Positions 25,925 through 35,517 are shown, counted from the first letter of the stretch. The stretch is DNA of 64,000 nucleotides from an uncultured Pelagibacteraceae bacterium (GCA_902617525.1 CACMWW010000003.1:1-64000), one strand, 5' to 3'. Numbers and translations: made by a program. The notes: a model not told the origin generated them from the letters alone.

Positions 25925-27106
25925 ATGAGAGAAGCAGCAATAATTTCAACTGCAAGAACTGGATTGGCAAAAGCTATGAGAGGTGGATTTAACAAAACTC
26001 ACGGCATTACAATGGGTGGCCATACTGTTAAACATGCTATTGAAAGAGCAGGAGTTGAAGCTGGTGAAGTAGAAGATGTAATTTTTGGATGCGGACAACC
26101 AGAGGGAGCAACGGGTCATAATATTGGAAGAAATGTTGCAATTGCAGGTGGATGTCCCGTAACTGTGCCAGGTACTACAATAAATCGTTTTTGTTCATCA
26201 GGTTTACAATCAATAGCGGTAGCTGCTCAAAGAATTATTGTTGATGGAATTAAAGTAGCTATAGGTGGGGGAGTAGAGTCAATCTCAATGACACAGCAAA
26301 ACATGAACATGAAACACCTTATTGAGCCTGAACTTCAAAAAATTTGTCCTGCATTATGGATGCCTATGATTAATACTGCAGACGTTGTAGCAGATCGATA
26401 CAAAGTAAGCAGAGAATACCAAGATGAATATTCGCTGCAAAGTCAACAGCGAACAGCTGCAGCTCAAACGGCAGGAAAATTTAAAGACGAGATTGTTCCT
26501 TTAACGACAAAAATGGATGTAATGAATAAAGAAACAAAGGAAGTTACAGAACAAGAAGTAACAGTTGATAAAGATGAGTGTAATCGACCACAAACTACAC
26601 TTGAGAGCCTTGCTGGTTTAATGCCAGTTATGGGACCTGATAAATATATTACTGCGGGTAATGCTAGTCAGCTGTCAGATGGTGCATCTTCATGTTTGTT
26701 AATGGATCTTAAAGAAGCAGAAAAAAGAAATATTGAGCCTATGGGAATTTTTAGAGGACTTTCTGTTGCAGCTTGTGAGCCCGATGAGATGGGTATAGGA
26801 CCAGTATTTGCTGTCCCAAAACTCTTAGAGCAACATGGCTTAAAGGTAGATGATATCGATATATGGGAACTTAACGAAGCATTTGCAGTTCAAGTTTTAT
26901 ATTGTAGAGACAAGCTAGGAATTGATAATGAGAAATTAAATGTAAACGGAGGATCAATTTCTATTGGACACCCATATGGTATGACTGGCTCTAGAATGAC
27001 TGGACATATTTTAATAGAAGGTAAGAGACGAAACGCCAAATATGGTGTTGTAACAATGTGCGTTGGTGGCGGAATGGGAGCAGCAGGTCTTTTTGAGATT
27101 TTATGA
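25925..27106 (+). CDS. Thiolase (acetyl-CoA acyltransferase)
   Basis: A 393-aa thiolase that cleaves 3-ketoacyl-CoA in the last step of beta-oxidation, or condenses acetyl-CoA. The acyl-accepting cysteine is in NRFCSSGLQSIA (about residue 90), the catalytic histidine in SIGHPYGMTGSR (about 350) and the second cysteine in CVGGGMGAAGLFE (about 380). WELNEAFAVQ is also diagnostic. AAGGAC precedes the ATG by 8 nt. It overlaps psiE by 4 nt. The upstream 189-bp gap holds no gene, only AT-rich sequence with a dyad ACTTTTT/AAAAAGT. Confidence 0.94.
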   Translation: MREAAIISTARTGLAKAMRGGFNKTHGITMGGHTVKHAIERAGVEAGEVEDVIFGCGQPEGATGHNIGRNVAIAGGCPVTVPGTTINRFCSSGLQSIAVAAQRIIVDGIKVAIGGGVESISMTQQNMNMKHLIEPELQKICPALWMPMINTADVVADRYKVSREYQDEYSLQSQQRTAAAQTAGKFKDEIVPLTTKMDVMNKETKEVTEQEVTVDKDECNRPQTTLESLAGLMPVMGPDKYITAGNASQLSDGASSCLLMDLKEAEKRNIEPMGIFRGLSVAACEPDEMGIGPVFAVPKLLEQHGLKVDDIDIWELNEAFAVQVLYCRDKLGIDNEKLNVNGGSISIGHPYGMTGSRMTGHILIEGKRRNAKYGVVTMCVGGGMGAAGLFEIL

Positions 27107-27474
27107 TAGATACAATTAAATACATTGAAAAAATAGCATTGGTAATAATTATATTTGCTACAGTTATAGCTATTGGCTATGAAATATATGCAATGTATGA
27201 AAAAAATCTCGTTGAACTTGCAGACTTACTTTTGTTATTTATTTATCTCGAAGTTATACAAATGATTAGAGAATATTGGACACTAAATAGAATTAGAATA
27301 AGTATACCACTGTTTATTGCTATTACTGCTGTTGCACGTTTAATAATCTTACAGGGCAAAACTATGGATCCAAGTATGTTGCTTTACGAGGGTGGAGCTA
27401 TTTTATTGATTGCCATAGCTGTTCTTATATTAAAAGCAAGAAAGCTTAAAATATTTGCCGATGTTGACGATTAA
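27103..27474 (+). CDS. PsiE-family phosphate-starvation-inducible membrane protein
   Basis: A 123-aa protein with four membrane helices that matches the PsiE family. The central conserved segment LLLLFIYLEVIQMIREYW (about residues 44-62) and IPLFIAITAVARLII are diagnostic. PsiE is named for induction under phosphate starvation in E. coli, but its biochemical role is unknown. It is coupled to thiolase (ATGA overlap) and overlaps the DUF4864 gene by 20 nt, an unusual neighbourhood for PsiE. Confidence 0.82.
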   Translation: MIDTIKYIEKIALVIIIFATVIAIGYEIYAMYEKNLVELADLLLLFIYLEVIQMIREYWTLNRIRISIPLFIAITAVARLIILQGKTMDPSMLLYEGGAILLIAIAVLILKARKLKIFADVDD

Positions 27475-27895
27475 GATTGTCAAAGGATTAGTACTTCCAT
27501 TTCTAGTTGTCCTTTTAATAAGCACATCTGCATTTTCACTTACTGATGAGGATGAACAAGAGATTATTTCTGTTGTAAGTCAGCAGCTGCAGGCATTTCA
27601 AGATGATGACTTTGAAAAAGCTTATTCTTTCGCATCGCCAATTATTAAGAAAATATTTCCAAGTTCAAAAGCGTTTGGTGAAATGGTTGTAGGTCAGTAC
27701 CAGGCTGTTTATCGTCCCAAAAGTGTGAACTTCGGTAAGATATCACTCAGAGATGGAGCACCTTCCCTAGAAGTATATTTAGTTGATCCTGATGGTGAAT
27801 TCGTAACTGCAATTTACTCAATGCAGCAACAAGAAGACGGTGAATGGCTGATTAATGGATGTTTTCTTACTCAAGCAGAAAGTAACGAAATTTAG
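27455..27895 (+). CDS. DUF4864-family secreted protein
   Basis: A 146-aa protein of the alphaproteobacterial DUF4864 family. A signal peptide (about residues 1-28, VLPFLVVLLISTSAFS) precedes a small NTF2-like domain: VVSQQLQAFQDDDFEKAYSF, FGEMVVGQYQAVYRP, then EWLINGCFL. The function is unknown; cone-shaped folds of this kind often bind small ligands. Two ATGs (27455 and 27461) could start it. Its frame overlaps psiE by 20 nt. The TAG shares a TTAG bidirectional stop with the convergent GH1 gene. Confidence 0.8.
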   Translation: MPMLTIKIVKGLVLPFLVVLLISTSAFSLTDEDEQEIISVVSQQLQAFQDDDFEKAYSFASPIIKKIFPSSKAFGEMVVGQYQAVYRPKSVNFGKISLRDGAPSLEVYLVDPDGEFVTAIYSMQQQEDGEWLINGCFLTQAESNEI

Positions 27896-29136
27896 GATTG
27901 AGAGTTTCTTATAACTTGCTCATAAAATTTTAGACTTTCTTTGCTTCTTCTTTCTAAAGTGTCTCTATTAACCTCGATTAAACCAAAACGCGGTTTGTAG
28001 CCATATATCCATTCAAAGTTATCAAGAAATGACCAATAGTAATAACCTCGTATATCTAAACCGTCATCTAAACAGCTTTGAAGTCCTTTTAATGCTGTAG
28101 TGATATATTTTATTCTTTGATTATCATCATCTGTGCCAATACCATTTTCAGTTACAATCATTGGGCAATTTATTTTTGGAGCAACATACCTCAATACATT
28201 TTCTAATGACTCAGGATAATATTCATATCCCATAACAAGCATATTTTCATCATTGACGTTAGGTTTCATAATTCCTTCAGGTCCATAAGTGTGACGTGTA
28301 TACGTTTGAATGCCAATGAAATCATCATCTTTAGTTTGATCCAAGCACACATCAACAGTTTCAGCATGAGCAATATCACGTGATTGTTCACCTCCTTCTG
28401 CCGCTTGGTAATCCATAATTGAAAGTGTAATACCAACAGGCTGATTTTTTGTAAGTAGACCTTTAATAACTGGAAACGCTTTTACATGCGCCGCCATCAT
28501 ACAGTCACGTATTTTATAGGGATGGCCAAATAGAAATGGGCCAAAATTATCTAGAGTTGACCCGCATGATTTAGCTGCATCTTCAACAAATGGCATGATA
28601 GTTTTCATACCTTGTTCAGGGTAGCTAGGAAATGTATGTGCAAAACATGCAGTTAGATTTGCCTCATTTATTGTACAAACCGTATCTATACGGTCACCCA
28701 GCTCTTTTGTTACAAATTCAGCATATTTAACATATAAATCTGCGTTTTCCATTTTTTCCCAACCTCCTTTAGCTGTAAACCAAAGTGGGGAAGTGAAGTG
28801 TTGGAATGTGACGCACGTTTGAAGATTATTTTCATGACAACAATCTAAAACTTTTTTGTAATGATCAATTGCCTCTTTTGAAAATTCTCCCTCGGACTCT
28901 TCGATACGAGCCCATTCAATAGATAGTCTATAGGACTGTATTGCGTGAGATGACATAAGCTTTATATCTTCCTCATATCTATTCAATTGATCACAAGCAA
29001 TTCCTGACGGTTCAGCAAATGTAGTATTTTTTGTATTTTCAAGTAGCCAAAAATCAGAGTTCGTATTATTTCCCTCTACTTGATGAGCAGCAGTCGCTGT
29101 ACCCCATATAAAGTCTTTTGGTAAATTAAGTTTCAT
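27892..29136 (-). CDS. Glycoside hydrolase family 1 (beta-glucosidase/beta-galactosidase)
   Basis: A retaining beta-glycosidase of family GH1 (414 aa, a little shorter than the usual 440-470). The N-terminal signature is FIWGTATAAHQVEG. The acid/base glutamate is in TINEAN (about residue 163; the family usually has NEP, so Pro is Ala here) and the nucleophile in VTENGIG (about residue 331). No signal peptide, so it acts in the cytoplasm. It is the last gene of the operon with galactokinase 2 nt upstream, which points to a beta-galactoside substrate. Confidence 0.92.
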   Translation of the reverse strand: MKLNLPKDFIWGTATAAHQVEGNNTNSDFWLLENTKNTTFAEPSGIACDQLNRYEEDIKLMSSHAIQSYRLSIEWARIEESEGEFSKEAIDHYKKVLDCCHENNLQTCVTFQHFTSPLWFTAKGGWEKMENADLYVKYAEFVTKELGDRIDTVCTINEANLTACFAHTFPSYPEQGMKTIMPFVEDAAKSCGSTLDNFGPFLFGHPYKIRDCMMAAHVKAFPVIKGLLTKNQPVGITLSIMDYQAAEGGEQSRDIAHAETVDVCLDQTKDDDFIGIQTYTRHTYGPEGIMKPNVNDENMLVMGYEYYPESLENVLRYVAPKINCPMIVTENGIGTDDDNQRIKYITTALKGLQSCLDDGLDIRGYYYWSFLDNFEWIYGYKPRFGLIEVNRDTLERRSKESLKFYEQVIRNSQS

Positions 29137-29138
29137 AA

Positions 29139-30170
29139 TTATATAAATTTAGCATTTGGATACCCATCAAGAATATACTTTTTAAGTTCTTCAACCAGCT
29201 CTTTTTTTACTAAAGTTACGATTGCCCCACCAAAACCAGCTCCAGTAAGTTTAGATCCTAAAGCGCCAAAGGAATTAGATAGATCAACCAACTTATTCAA
29301 ATCATCAGTTGAAACCCTATAGTGTCGTGATAAAGAAATATGACTTTCTGTCATTAATTTTCCAAATTCTTCAGCTTTATTATCTTTTAAATATTGAGCT
29401 GCTTTTACAACTCTCAAATTTTCCTCAATTACATGTTTACTAACATTAAGCTCTTCATCAGACAGCAATTGAATATCATTTTCATCAATTTTTGTTTTTG
29501 CACAGAGGTTTTGAATTTTCATTTTTTTTGCAGCATTGAGACATAATTCTTTTTTTTTATTAAACTCACTATCTGATAAAATTCTTTGTGTATTGCTATC
29601 AATTATTAGAAATTGATAATCTTGAAAAATTGGTATCAATTCATAATTTTTATTAAAGGTATCAAGAAAAAGAGCCTCATAATGATTTCCTAAGACCGAT
29701 ACAAATTGATCCATAACTCCACCGCCCACACCAACAAAATCATTTTCAACCTCAAATGCTAAATTAATTAAATCTTCATCTGCCAAATTTTTTTGAAAAT
29801 AATCACTTAGTGATTTTAAAGTACTAACGGTGATTGCAGCAGAGGAAGAAAGACCGACCCCCAATGGAAGGCTGCTTTTGATATAAATTGAGATATTGTT
29901 AACCTTAACTGAAAATTTCTTCTCAAAATAAAGACATGATCCAATAACGAAATCTGCCCAATTATTTCTTTTTTCGAGTTTCTTAACAATTAAAGAGTCC
30001 TTATATTTATCTGAAAATATCGAAATAGACTCACTATTTTTATTTTCAACGATCTCACAGATAATTGAGTTCTTAATTTGTAACGGTAAAACATGTCCAC
30101 CATTATAGTCTAAATGCTCCCCAATGAGGTTAACTCTGCCAAAGCCCTCACCAATCGAGACTGTGTTCAT
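29139..30170 (-). CDS. galK: Galactokinase
   Basis: A GHMP kinase that phosphorylates galactose at C1 (Leloir pathway). The galactokinase signature GRVNLIGEHLDYNGGHVLP is intact (about residues 12-30), as are the ATP loop LPLGVGLSSSAAITVS (about residue 101) and the C-terminal GAGFGGAIV. At 343 aa it is somewhat shorter than typical bacterial GalK. It sits between the GPH symporter and GH1 genes with 2-3 nt gaps. No galT, galE or galM lies in the window. Confidence 0.93.
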   Translation of the reverse strand: MNTVSIGEGFGRVNLIGEHLDYNGGHVLPLQIKNSIICEIVENKNSESISIFSDKYKDSLIVKKLEKRNNWADFVIGSCLYFEKKFSVKVNNISIYIKSSLPLGVGLSSSAAITVSTLKSLSDYFQKNLADEDLINLAFEVENDFVGVGGGVMDQFVSVLGNHYEALFLDTFNKNYELIPIFQDYQFLIIDSNTQRILSDSEFNKKKELCLNAAKKMKIQNLCAKTKIDENDIQLLSDEELNVSKHVIEENLRVVKAAQYLKDNKAEEFGKLMTESHISLSRHYRVSTDDLNKLVDLSNSFGALGSKLTGAGFGGAIVTLVKKELVEELKKYILDGYPNAKFI

Positions 30171-30173
30171 AAC

Positions 30174-31505
30174 TTAACTTTGTCTTTGTTTTAATTCAGA
30201 AAATATTCTTTCATAAAAGTTACTATCGTACTTATTAAAGTACGTAACTATTATTGCTATAGTTCCGGCAACGGCTGGAAAAATATACCCCATAATAAAT
30301 AGACCATTCAATGTTTCTGGACTTTGATCTATTGCATTTGCCACATAGTCTGTGCTTTCAAGAATTACTCCAGCAAGCCATGCACTAAAACCAACACTTA
30401 ATTTAAAAACAAATACGTGAGCTGCGTTTAAGACTCCTTCAGCACGAAATCCAGATTTCCATTCACCATATTCGATTGTATCAGCTATCATTGACCAGGC
30501 CATGACACCTGCCATACCGAAACCAATGAAGCCAAAGGTTGCAATAAAAGCTAATAACCAAAAGTTTTCATACCCAGTAATATAATAGATTATTAAATCT
30601 GTGATTACGTAAAGAAATGTTCCAATCATGAATAAAGTCTTTTTCTCAAACCTATGTTTTATTAAGTTAACTAAATATGCACCAAACATAATTTGTAAAA
30701 TTACTCCAAGCAAAATTGGACTAAAGTAAGCCTCTAATTGAAGATTATATTTTACAAAATAGACAACTGTTAGTTGCTTGATATTATTTGCAACCCAAGT
30801 TGTTAAAAGTGCCAATATTACGAAATGTAATGGATAATTGTTAAATACCATTTTAGTAACTTTTTTAATACCAATGGTTTCTTCATATGGCTTTGAATAA
30901 ACTTCTTTAGTATTAAAAAAACATAGGAATGCAAAAATAGCTCCAAGGACTGCCAAACAACCCACTACAATTGGAAATCCGAACTGTGGTGAGCTAAAAA
31001 GGCCAACTAGAGGCAATGTTAGAACTGCAACAGCAATTGATCCAGAGCTGGCTCCTAAATATCTAAATGATGCGAGCGATGTTCTTTCATCTCTGTCTTG
31101 AGTCATCGCCGGAATGAGCGATCCAACTGGAATAGCAATGATTGTATATAAAGTGGTGAATGTAATGTATGTAAAAAGTGCCCAATAAAATTTACCCGTT
31201 TGTGACAAATCAGGTGAGGTAAAGCATAAAATAATCATTATTAGCGCAGGTACTGATCCAAACAAAATATAAGGTCTGAATTTCCCCCACCTGGTCGAAG
31301 TATTATCTGCAATATACCCCATAATCGGGTCAGTAAATGCGTCCCAGATTTTCGCTAAAAAGAAAACTAAGCCAGCGTTTGCAGGCGATAATCCAAAAAT
31401 ATCTGTATAAAAAAATAGTAAGTAGAAGACAGTCAGTTGCCACATTATATTAATGGCAAAATCACCACCACCGTAAAACAATTTTGATCTAAAACTTAGT
31501 TTCAT
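30174..31505 (-). CDS. GPH-family (MelB-like) sugar:cation symporter
   Basis: A 443-aa MFS transporter of the glycoside-pentoside-hexuronide:cation family with 12 predicted helices. The N-terminal KLFYGGGDFAINIMWQ and AKIWDAFTDPIMGYIADNT, followed by RWGKFRPYI, are diagnostic. The conserved aspartates of helix 2 (WDAFTDP) that bind the coupling cation are present. With GalK and GH1 downstream it most likely imports a galactoside. It overlaps the serine hydrolase gene by 4 nt. Confidence 0.9.
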   Translation of the reverse strand: MKLSFRSKLFYGGGDFAINIMWQLTVFYLLFFYTDIFGLSPANAGLVFFLAKIWDAFTDPIMGYIADNTSTRWGKFRPYILFGSVPALIMIILCFTSPDLSQTGKFYWALFTYITFTTLYTIIAIPVGSLIPAMTQDRDERTSLASFRYLGASSGSIAVAVLTLPLVGLFSSPQFGFPIVVGCLAVLGAIFAFLCFFNTKEVYSKPYEETIGIKKVTKMVFNNYPLHFVILALLTTWVANNIKQLTVVYFVKYNLQLEAYFSPILLGVILQIMFGAYLVNLIKHRFEKKTLFMIGTFLYVITDLIIYYITGYENFWLLAFIATFGFIGFGMAGVMAWSMIADTIEYGEWKSGFRAEGVLNAAHVFVFKLSVGFSAWLAGVILESTDYVANAIDQSPETLNGLFIMGYIFPAVAGTIAIIVTYFNKYDSNFYERIFSELKQRQS

Positions 31506-32644
31506 AGGGCATCATATATTGTTTCAACTAATTTAAGTGCTCTTTGATCACCGAGCATGGATCCAGTTAATAAATTCATTGTGTATGCGCAGCTAATTCC
31601 ATTTTCAGGATCCCCAAATGCCATAGAACCGCCCCATCCAGTATGACCAAATGCTTTACTGCTTTTACCAAATAACTTTCCACCACCGACACTATAACCT
31701 GCATGTGACCACTGCATAGGTGACTTCATTACATGATCGTCTCCACTTACAGCAACTGTAGTAAGATTTTCAAAGGTATTTGATGAAATAAATTTATTTG
31801 ATAAATGCGATAAGAAAAAATCATAAATTTTTGCAAGTGATCCTGAATTAGAGTGACAGTTCATAGCTGGAATTTCCGCAAGTCGCCATTCAGCTGTATT
31901 TGCTGTTTTTGTTCTGTTTGCAGGATTAAGAAACGCAGTAATTAGATACTCATCTACATTTGTCGGATCACTGAAAGCTTTCCTTAGGCTTTCAGAACTA
32001 ATTAGTTCAGCAATATTGTCATGATATGCTGAAGGTGTACCTATAAAACATTTGGTTTCAAGAGGACTATTCAGTAACTCCTCCAAGTTCTTACCGACTG
32101 ATTTATTGGTCACTCGTTTAATTAATTCACCAACTAAAAAACCGATCGTCTTTGGATGATAACATATTTTTTCATCAGCTTTATGATATGGTTCTTGATT
32201 TGCCAACAGATCAACTACATAGTCCCATTTGTAAAAATCGGTTTCATCTATAGGCTGTCTCCATCCATACATCCCTGCTTGATGGGAGAGTAATGTTTTT
32301 ACTTTTATACTTTCTTTTCCGCCGTTCGCAAACTCAGGCCAGTAATCAGCGACATTTTTCTCTAAATCTAGTTTGTTTTCATCAATCAATTTAGCAACAA
32401 TCATCGCAACAATACCCTTACTGGTTGAGTGGATATTTACTATTGTATTTTGGTCCCACTTGTTTTTTTTATCACGATCCCGATAGCCGCCATAAAGGTT
32501 CACCAAAACTTCTCCATTTTGATAAACGGCAAATGATGCACCCACCTCCTCATCATTTTCTAAGTTTTTCTTGAATAATTCGTAAGTGTTTTCGAACTTT
32601 TTATTAAACTCACCCAATGCTGTTATCTCATTTTCTGTGGTCAT
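31502..32644 (-). CDS. Serine hydrolase, class C beta-lactamase-like esterase
   Basis: A 380-aa cytoplasmic (no signal peptide) serine hydrolase of the beta-lactamase/EstB type. The SxxK nucleophile motif is STSKGIV (about residues 75-81) and the late HTGWGGSMAFG motif matches the EstB-type replacement of KTG. Such proteins are usually esterases, not antibiotic-hydrolysing enzymes. It is the first gene of the sugar operon and might remove acyl groups from an esterified glycoside, which is inference. It is divergent from the EamA gene over 46 bp. Confidence 0.87.
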   Translation of the reverse strand: MTTENEITALGEFNKKFENTYELFKKNLENDEEVGASFAVYQNGEVLVNLYGGYRDRDKKNKWDQNTIVNIHSTSKGIVAMIVAKLIDENKLDLEKNVADYWPEFANGGKESIKVKTLLSHQAGMYGWRQPIDETDFYKWDYVVDLLANQEPYHKADEKICYHPKTIGFLVGELIKRVTNKSVGKNLEELLNSPLETKCFIGTPSAYHDNIAELISSESLRKAFSDPTNVDEYLITAFLNPANRTKTANTAEWRLAEIPAMNCHSNSGSLAKIYDFFLSHLSNKFISSNTFENLTTVAVSGDDHVMKSPMQWSHAGYSVGGGKLFGKSSKAFGHTGWGGSMAFGDPENGISCAYTMNLLTGSMLGDQRALKLVETIYDAL

Positions 32645-32690
32645 TTATAGTGTCATAAGGCTATTATTTATATATTCTGCAGTAGATTAT

Positions 32691-33599
32691 ATGACAGAGC
32701 AGAATAACAAAACATATTTAATAGGTTTTATACTGGCACTATCCGCTGGTTTGATATGGAGTTTTGGAGCACCTACTGTTAGATACATGGTAGATGCTCA
32801 GGTCTATCAATGGCATTACCTTTTTTATAGAGGTATAGTTGTAGCAACAATTCTGTTGATCTATTTGATTTATAACGAAGGAATATCTTTCTATCATAAT
32901 TTTAATAGAGTTGGATCATCTGGTTTATTGGGCGGTATTGGTCTTGCTGCAGCTTTTATATTTTTTATTTTTGGAATGACTTATACCTCTGCGGCTACCA
33001 CATTATTTATGATCGGTACACAACCATTATTTGCTGGGCTCTTTGCATATATCTTTCTAAAAGAAAAAATTGGCATCACAACTGCAATAGCGTGTTTTGT
33101 ATCTTTGTTTGGTATCTTTCTAATGGCTTATAATGACTGGTATGCAGGAACCTTTTTAGGTTGGGTATTTGGTTTATTCTGTTCTATTGGATTTGCAATA
33201 TTTGCAACAACGCTCAGATGGCAACCAGACACACCTAAATTTACGACAATCATTATTGCTGGTATTGCCTGCTCGCTTTTTTCAATGATTATGATTGTTT
33301 TATTTGCTGACAGTTACTCAATGCCGTTACAAAATATTTTATTAAGTATGCTACATGGAACTTTAGTTGGGATTGGACTTATACTTTTAAGTTTAGGTGC
33401 GCGCTATCTGCCTGCAGCAGAATTTATGCTACTTTCTTTAACAGAAGTTGTGGGAGGAGTAATTTGGTGTTGGATACCTTTATTTGGAGTAAACGAAGTT
33501 CCCTCAAACATAACTTTAATGGGTGGCTTGGTAATTATCATTGCTATAAGTTTTTATGCTTTTGGTACTACAAAAAAAACTACACCGCCAACGCTATAG
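32691..33599 (+). CDS. EamA-family (DMT) transporter
   Basis: A ten-helix DMT exporter with two EamA repeats: GFILALSAGLIWSFGAPTVR at the start, FAYIFLKEKIG at the end of repeat 1, and AEFMLLSLTEVVGGVIWCWI in repeat 2. The track frame begins at 32586, inside the divergent hydrolase gene. The ATG at 32691 gives MTEQNNKTYLIGFILALSAG and a 302-aa protein of normal length, so I use it. It precedes the iron-dependent ADH gene by 6 nt. The substrate is unknown. Confidence 0.86.
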   Translation: MTEQNNKTYLIGFILALSAGLIWSFGAPTVRYMVDAQVYQWHYLFYRGIVVATILLIYLIYNEGISFYHNFNRVGSSGLLGGIGLAAAFIFFIFGMTYTSAATTLFMIGTQPLFAGLFAYIFLKEKIGITTAIACFVSLFGIFLMAYNDWYAGTFLGWVFGLFCSIGFAIFATTLRWQPDTPKFTTIIIAGIACSLFSMIMIVLFADSYSMPLQNILLSMLHGTLVGIGLILLSLGARYLPAAEFMLLSLTEVVGGVIWCWIPLFGVNEVPSNITLMGGLVIIIAISFYAFGTTKKTTPPTL

Positions 33600-33605
33600 A
33601 AAAGT

Positions 33606-34769
33606 ATGAGTGATATTGATAATGTTAGCTGGAATTATCCTACCCCAATATGGTTTGGTTTAGGCCGTTCCCTAGAGATCCCAAATGCCTTAGAAGCTCA
33701 AGGTATGCAAAATCCTTTAGTTGTTACCGATCCAGAATTTACCTCTAATAAAAACTTTATAAAAATTATTGAATTATTAAAAAATAATAAAATCAAACAC
33801 TCAATTTTTTCAAATATAAAAGGAAATCCAACTGGCAAGAACGTAATGGACGGTGTCGAACACTATTTGTCTAACAATAACGATGGTGTAATTGCGATTG
33901 GTGGAGGAAGTTCTCTTGATGCTGGTAAAGCAATTGCCTTTATGACAAAACAAAGGGAAAACCTATGGTTTTTCGAAGATATTGGGGATAATTGGACAAA
34001 GGCAATTACAGATCAACTTCCAAAAGTAATTGCGATACCAACTACGGCTGGCACAGGTTCTGAAACAGGCCGCGCATCACTTATCTTGGACGAAAGTGAT
34101 AATACAAAAAAAATAATATTTCATCCCTCTTTCTTACCAGACCTTGTAATACTTGATCCAAATCTAACTTTGTCTCTTCCACCTCATCTCACAGCTGCAA
34201 CAGGTATGGATGCATTAGCTCATTGTTTAGAGGCATACTGTGCTAGAGGTTTTCATCCTATGGCGGATGGTATTGCACTAGAAGGGATAAAGAACGTGAA
34301 AGATAGTCTTCTAAGTGCTTATAAAAATCCAGATGATATATTTGCAAGATCAAAAATGTTAGTAACATCATCAATGGGATCAACTGCATTTCAAAAAGGA
34401 CTAGGAGCAATACATTCTCTTTCACATCCTATAAATGCAGTTAATGATATTCATCACGGTCTCTCAAATGCGATATTTATGCCATATGTACTTAAGTTTA
34501 ATGAACCGATTATAAGTCAGAGGATACAACTTTTAACAAAATACTTAGAATTAGAAAATTCTTCATTTGATGGTTTTATGTCGTGGATATTGAAGCTTAG
34601 AGATGAACTCGCTATCCCCCATACACTGAAGGAGCTTAATCAAGAATTTGATTTTGAACTACTCAGTGAAATGGCCTTGAAAGATCCATCCACTGGACCA
34701 AACCCACGTGATATAAGTCTTGATGAAATGAAGCAACTTTACATTAACTCATATGAGGGTATTCTATAA
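33606..34769 (+). CDS. Iron-containing alcohol dehydrogenase
   Basis: A 387-aa group III (Fe-type) dehydrogenase. The NAD-binding GGGSSLDAGKAIA (about residues 99-111) and AIPTTAGTGSETGRAS are clear. Metal ligands appear as Asp in the PDLVILDP region, then His in GMDALAHCLEAY (about 201), SHPINA (about 280) and DIHHGLSNA (about 289). The substrate (alcohol, aldehyde or lactaldehyde-like) cannot be read. It lies between an EamA exporter and a dienelactone hydrolase in one operon with 2-6 nt gaps. Confidence 0.92.
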   Translation: MSDIDNVSWNYPTPIWFGLGRSLEIPNALEAQGMQNPLVVTDPEFTSNKNFIKIIELLKNNKIKHSIFSNIKGNPTGKNVMDGVEHYLSNNNDGVIAIGGGSSLDAGKAIAFMTKQRENLWFFEDIGDNWTKAITDQLPKVIAIPTTAGTGSETGRASLILDESDNTKKIIFHPSFLPDLVILDPNLTLSLPPHLTAATGMDALAHCLEAYCARGFHPMADGIALEGIKNVKDSLLSAYKNPDDIFARSKMLVTSSMGSTAFQKGLGAIHSLSHPINAVNDIHHGLSNAIFMPYVLKFNEPIISQRIQLLTKYLELENSSFDGFMSWILKLRDELAIPHTLKELNQEFDFELLSEMALKDPSTGPNPRDISLDEMKQLYINSYEGIL

Positions 34770-34771
34770 GT

Positions 34772-35512
34772 ATGATTAAAACAGAAAAACTAGTTTATGG
34801 TTCTGCAAATTCTAGTGTGCAATTTGAAGGTTCAATAAGTTATGAAGATAGTTTTGATACACCAAGACCAGGAGTTCTCGTATGTCATGCTTATGGAGGC
34901 CATTCTGATTTTGATATTAAGAAATCAGAACAACTTGCTGAGCTTGGGTACTTTGCATTTGCTATGGATTTATATGGACAGGGAAGAAGAGGTTCAAACC
35001 CCCAAGAGTCAATGGAGTTGATGAATGAATTTAATTCTGACCGAGTATTGCTTCAACAAAGAATGATACATGCTTTTCAAACCCTCAAGAATTTTGATAA
35101 AGTTGATGAAAACAAAACCGGAGCAATTGGATTTTGTTTTGGAGGAAAATGTGCACTTGATTTGGCTAGGGCAGGCGAAGATGTAAAAGGGGTTGTTAGT
35201 TTTCATGGATTATATGACGCACCAACGGCAAGTTCAGGAAAGCAATTAAAAGGAACAATAAAAATTGACTCATCGATTTTAATTCTACATGGATACGATG
35301 ATCCCATGGCCACTCCACAAAATATGATTGATTTAGCTGATGAATTAAATTCAAAAAAAGCAAATTGGCAAATTCATGCTTACGGCAATGTTGGACATGC
35401 TTTTACAAATCCTGAAGCTAATGATCGAAACTCAGGATTATTTTACGATGCACATGCCGATCAGCATTCATGGCGAGAGATGTCTAATTTCTTTGAAAAA
35501 ATTTTTTCTTGA
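34772..35512 (+). CDS. Dienelactone hydrolase family protein
   Basis: A 246-aa alpha/beta hydrolase of the DLH family. The nucleophile is a cysteine in GFCFGGKCALDLA (about residue 122), the acid an Asp in LHGYDDPMA (about 177) and the histidine in VGHAFTNPEA (about 210), the standard Cys-Asp-His triad. The start VCHAYGGHSDFDI fits the oxyanion region. No chlorocatechol genes are nearby, so a general esterase/lactonase role is more likely than true dienelactone turnover. It starts 2 nt after the ADH gene. Confidence 0.9.
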   Translation: MIKTEKLVYGSANSSVQFEGSISYEDSFDTPRPGVLVCHAYGGHSDFDIKKSEQLAELGYFAFAMDLYGQGRRGSNPQESMELMNEFNSDRVLLQQRMIHAFQTLKNFDKVDENKTGAIGFCFGGKCALDLARAGEDVKGVVSFHGLYDAPTASSGKQLKGTIKIDSSILILHGYDDPMATPQNMIDLADELNSKKANWQIHAYGNVGHAFTNPEANDRNSGLFYDAHADQHSWREMSNFFEKIFS

Positions 35513-35517
35513 AATTA

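Noticed and set aside
31502-32644. Beta-lactamase as an antibiotic resistance gene
   Set aside because: HTGWGG replaces the KTG motif, there is no signal peptide and the gene heads a sugar operon; an EstB-type esterase is more likely.
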